From Deltaproteobacteria bacterium (GTDB taxonomy: Bacteria; Myxococcota_A; Polyangia; Polyangiales; Ga0077539): a DNA stretch of 64,000 bases. A model generated the notes under the pieces. It worked only from the letters and a program-made list of their open reading frames with translations, had not been told where the DNA came from and did no database searches. The translations under genes and the position numbers were made by a program. The stretch lies in assembly GCA_030694465.1 (NCBI GenBank), contig JAUXYJ010000055.1:1-64000 (forward strand). Reading direction: 5' to 3'. Below, piece after piece: positions 62,430 to 64,000 of the stretch (position 1 is its first letter; each line of letters starts with the position of its first letter).

Positions 62430-63520
62430 GCCCTCTTCGTGGCACGTGGCTCTCTTTCAGTCTGTGTATTTGCAGCGGATGTGCGTTTGATATCTCCAGG
62501 CTCATGCCTCCCCCTGCGGATGGGTCCACCGAAGATCGTGCCGTCATCGATGTGGTCGTGCCACCCAGCGACGTCGCCGACGCGGGCCCCCCGCAGCCCA
62601 CCTGTGTCTCTTTGCTTGACCCCATGAACGGCACCCTCATCGGCGGGTCCACCATCATCCGTGGCAACACAGGCCCTGCGCATGCGCTTCGAGATCCTCC
62701 TGCGTCGTGCAACGCGAACAGCCGCGGCGCTCCCGAGGTCTACTATGACTACCAAGTGCGCGGCGCGACGGGCGCCATTGTCACGGCGGTGACCGAGGTC
62801 CCGACAGAGGGGGGCGCGATGTGTCCTCCACAATTTGACACGGTAGTCTCTCTTTACCGTGGAAATTGCCAGGCAATTGGCGAACTCCTCGGCTGCAACG
62901 ATGACAACACGGACCCGGCAAGTTGCTTCTCTGTGGGCTCGCGCGCGTCGACGTCCATGTCGCTCATGCAGGGCGACCGGATGGTTGTCGTGGTGGACGG
63001 TTACCAAGCCAACAGTGGGCCCTACACGCTGACGATCGCAGAGAACGTGCTGAGCGAGGTCGCGCCCTTGCTGACCCCGCAGAGCACTGTCTGTGCTTGC
63101 CCGGCGACGCGCCCCACGGTGACGACCAGCGTGCCGCTCTTTGAGCCTGCACAGATGAACCATTTGTTCTCGAACACGGCCCCTGTGACGGGCGGGACTC
63201 GGAGTTTTCCGAGCGGGGGGCGCTTGGTCGGGGTCGCGCTTGAGCTTGGGCTTCGGCGCAATGATTTTGCGACCGTGCCGGCGTGTCGCACGTTCGCCGC
63301 GACGTTTGATCTCTCGTTTGCGGGCACCAACGTGCGGGCATTTACCGTGGATTCTTCCACGGATATCACACGCACTCGGCGGCTGATCTACCGCGCGGCC
63401 GGAGACATCGCGTTGCCCACCTCGGTGGTCCAGCTTCGCATGCGCCCACTCCCGATGCCCGCGGCGGCGTGCATGGTCGAGATTGTCACCGGCAACGTGC
63501 ACGTCGTGACCGGCGCCTGA
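62426..63520 (+). CDS. Lipoprotein of unknown function
   Basis: GTG at 62426, overlapping the preceding stop by four bases, gives a lipoprotein signal peptide with lipobox CSGC. The mature protein of about 345 residues has an acidic/Pro linker and then a beta-rich body with paired cysteines (CNANSRGAP, CPPQFDTVVSLYRGNC, CNDDNTDPASC). YTLTIAENV and VVVVDGYQANSGPY suggest jelly-roll or Ig-like folds similar to secreted adhesins or pre-peptidase C-terminal domains. No enzyme motif is seen. Confidence 0.78.
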   Translation: MSPLRGTWLSFSLCICSGCAFDISRLMPPPADGSTEDRAVIDVVVPPSDVADAGPPQPTCVSLLDPMNGTLIGGSTIIRGNTGPAHALRDPPASCNANSRGAPEVYYDYQVRGATGAIVTAVTEVPTEGGAMCPPQFDTVVSLYRGNCQAIGELLGCNDDNTDPASCFSVGSRASTSMSLMQGDRMVVVVDGYQANSGPYTLTIAENVLSEVAPLLTPQSTVCACPATRPTVTTSVPLFEPAQMNHLFSNTAPVTGGTRSFPSGGRLVGVALELGLRRNDFATVPACRTFAATFDLSFAGTNVRAFTVDSSTDITRTRRLIYRAAGDIALPTSVVQLRMRPLPMPAAACMVEIVTGNVHVVTGA

Positions 63521-63568
63521 CGCGACTGGCGCTTTGCATCCACGCTCGTTGCGACTATTCAATGCGAC

Positions 63569-64000
63569 ATGAACGGCTCAAGACCTCGTGAATTCGTCGC
63601 GTCGGTGTGTGTGTTTTGTGGGAGCTCTCAGCGTGTAAATCCCGAGTATTTCGCGATGGCGCAGGCGGTCGGCGAGCTGCTCGCCGCGCGAAACATTCGG
63701 GTGGTTTACGGAGGCGCGTCGGTCGGGATGATGGGCGCGCTGGCGGACGCTGCGATGGCGCGTGGAGGGGAGGTCTTTGGGGTCATCCCGCACAGCTTGG
63801 ACAAGCGAGAGCTCACGCACCGTGGCCTGAGCGAGCTGCGAATGGTCGAGTCGATGCACGAGCGCAAAGAGGTGATGTTTGCTGCGAGCGATGCGTTTGT
63901 GGCGCTTCCGGGAGGCTACGGCACGCTCGATGAGCTCTTTGAGGCGCTCACCGAACGCCAAATCGGGCTTCATGAAAAGCGAACAGTCCTCGTCGAACGT
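63569..64000 (+). CDS. LOG-family nucleoside 5'-monophosphate phosphoribohydrolase, truncated by the window
   Basis: The gene runs off the window end, so only the first 144 residues are seen. Motifs are diagnostic of the LOG/YgdH family: CVFCGSS, VYGGASVGMMGALADAAM, SMHERK (95-100) and the phosphate-binding PGGYGT (114-119), followed by LDELFE. Such enzymes release adenine or cytokinin bases from nucleoside monophosphates; bacterial examples are often misnamed lysine decarboxylases. The start ATG 63569 is chosen for a short N-terminus before the family motif. Confidence 0.92.
   Translation, partial: MNGSRPREFVASVCVFCGSSQRVNPEYFAMAQAVGELLAARNIRVVYGGASVGMMGALADAAMARGGEVFGVIPHSLDKRELTHRGLSELRMVESMHERKEVMFAASDAFVALPGGYGTLDELFEALTERQIGLHEKRTVLVER

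Noticed and set aside
62114-63562. Minus-strand frame of 482 codons opposite the last lipoprotein
   Set aside because: No signal peptide or domain, Arg/His-rich shadow composition, and the plus strand has a coupled lipoprotein start.

Overview
The window is GC-rich, gene-dense chromosomal DNA whose content points to a member of the Myxococcota (Deltaproteobacteria in the older scheme). The pointers are a MYXO-CTERM-like C-terminal sorting tail, TPR plus PEGA proteins, Hanks-type Ser/Thr kinases with C-terminal membrane anchors, NtrC-type regulators, and many secreted lipoproteins with Asp/Ala-rich linkers and Cys-rich (CGGNC...HCGGC) modules. The species cannot be named from the sequence alone. 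No insertion sequence, prophage, CRISPR array, rRNA or convincing tRNA was seen.

Layout. 1-482: a degenerate tandem repeat with no convincing gene. 483-3193 (minus): a TPR/TylF-type methyltransferase and a YjjJ/HipH-type HipA kinase. 3.4-15.5 kb: an envelope block of FG-GAP, glycine-rich, lamin-tail and beta-propeller lipoproteins, a TPR/PEGA protein and a Ser/Thr kinase. Copies of a dispersed palindrome (core CGGCGACGTCGCCG) lie around these genes. 15.5-20 kb: housekeeping (DUF1385 membrane protein, rpmE, a universal stress protein, prfA) and a histone-like winged-helix protein. 20.1-21.7 kb: an M15-type peptidase and a structured intergenic region ending in a strong intrinsic terminator.

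21.9-30.8 kb is one long operon of eight genes (MoxR ATPase, DUF58, a BatD/DUF4381-like protein, BatA, BatB, BatC, BatD, BatE), most overlapping by 1-4 bases. 30.9-34.2 kb holds a lone receiver, a histidine kinase and an NtrC-type regulator, with the kinase and regulator translationally coupled. 34.4-43.5 kb holds a Pal-like lipoprotein, two tandem DUF2505 proteins, two convergent polytopic membrane proteins, a Ser/Thr kinase, a second NtrC-type regulator and a small conserved-looking protein.

43.5-50.7 kb carries a D-hydantoinase/dihydropyrimidinase and an NCS1 nucleobase/hydantoin transporter. They are separated by a Cys-rich lipoprotein and a very large lectin/Ig-like surface protein with the sorting tail. 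50.7-57.9 kb (minus) is a complete but unusual cbb3 oxidase operon, ccoI-ccoS-ccoNO-ccoQ-ccoP-ccoG. Its N and O subunits are fused and its CcoP carries only one haem-binding motif. 58-64 kb: prmC, a membrane protein, rsmD and coaD, a TPR membrane protein with a coupled lipoprotein, and a LOG-family gene cut by the window end.

The most unusual items are the palindrome family (one copy inside a reading frame), the structured RNA candidate upstream of moxR, the CcoNO/one-haem CcoP architecture and the self-contained HipH-type kinase with its AT-rich, inverted-repeat-bearing upstream region.
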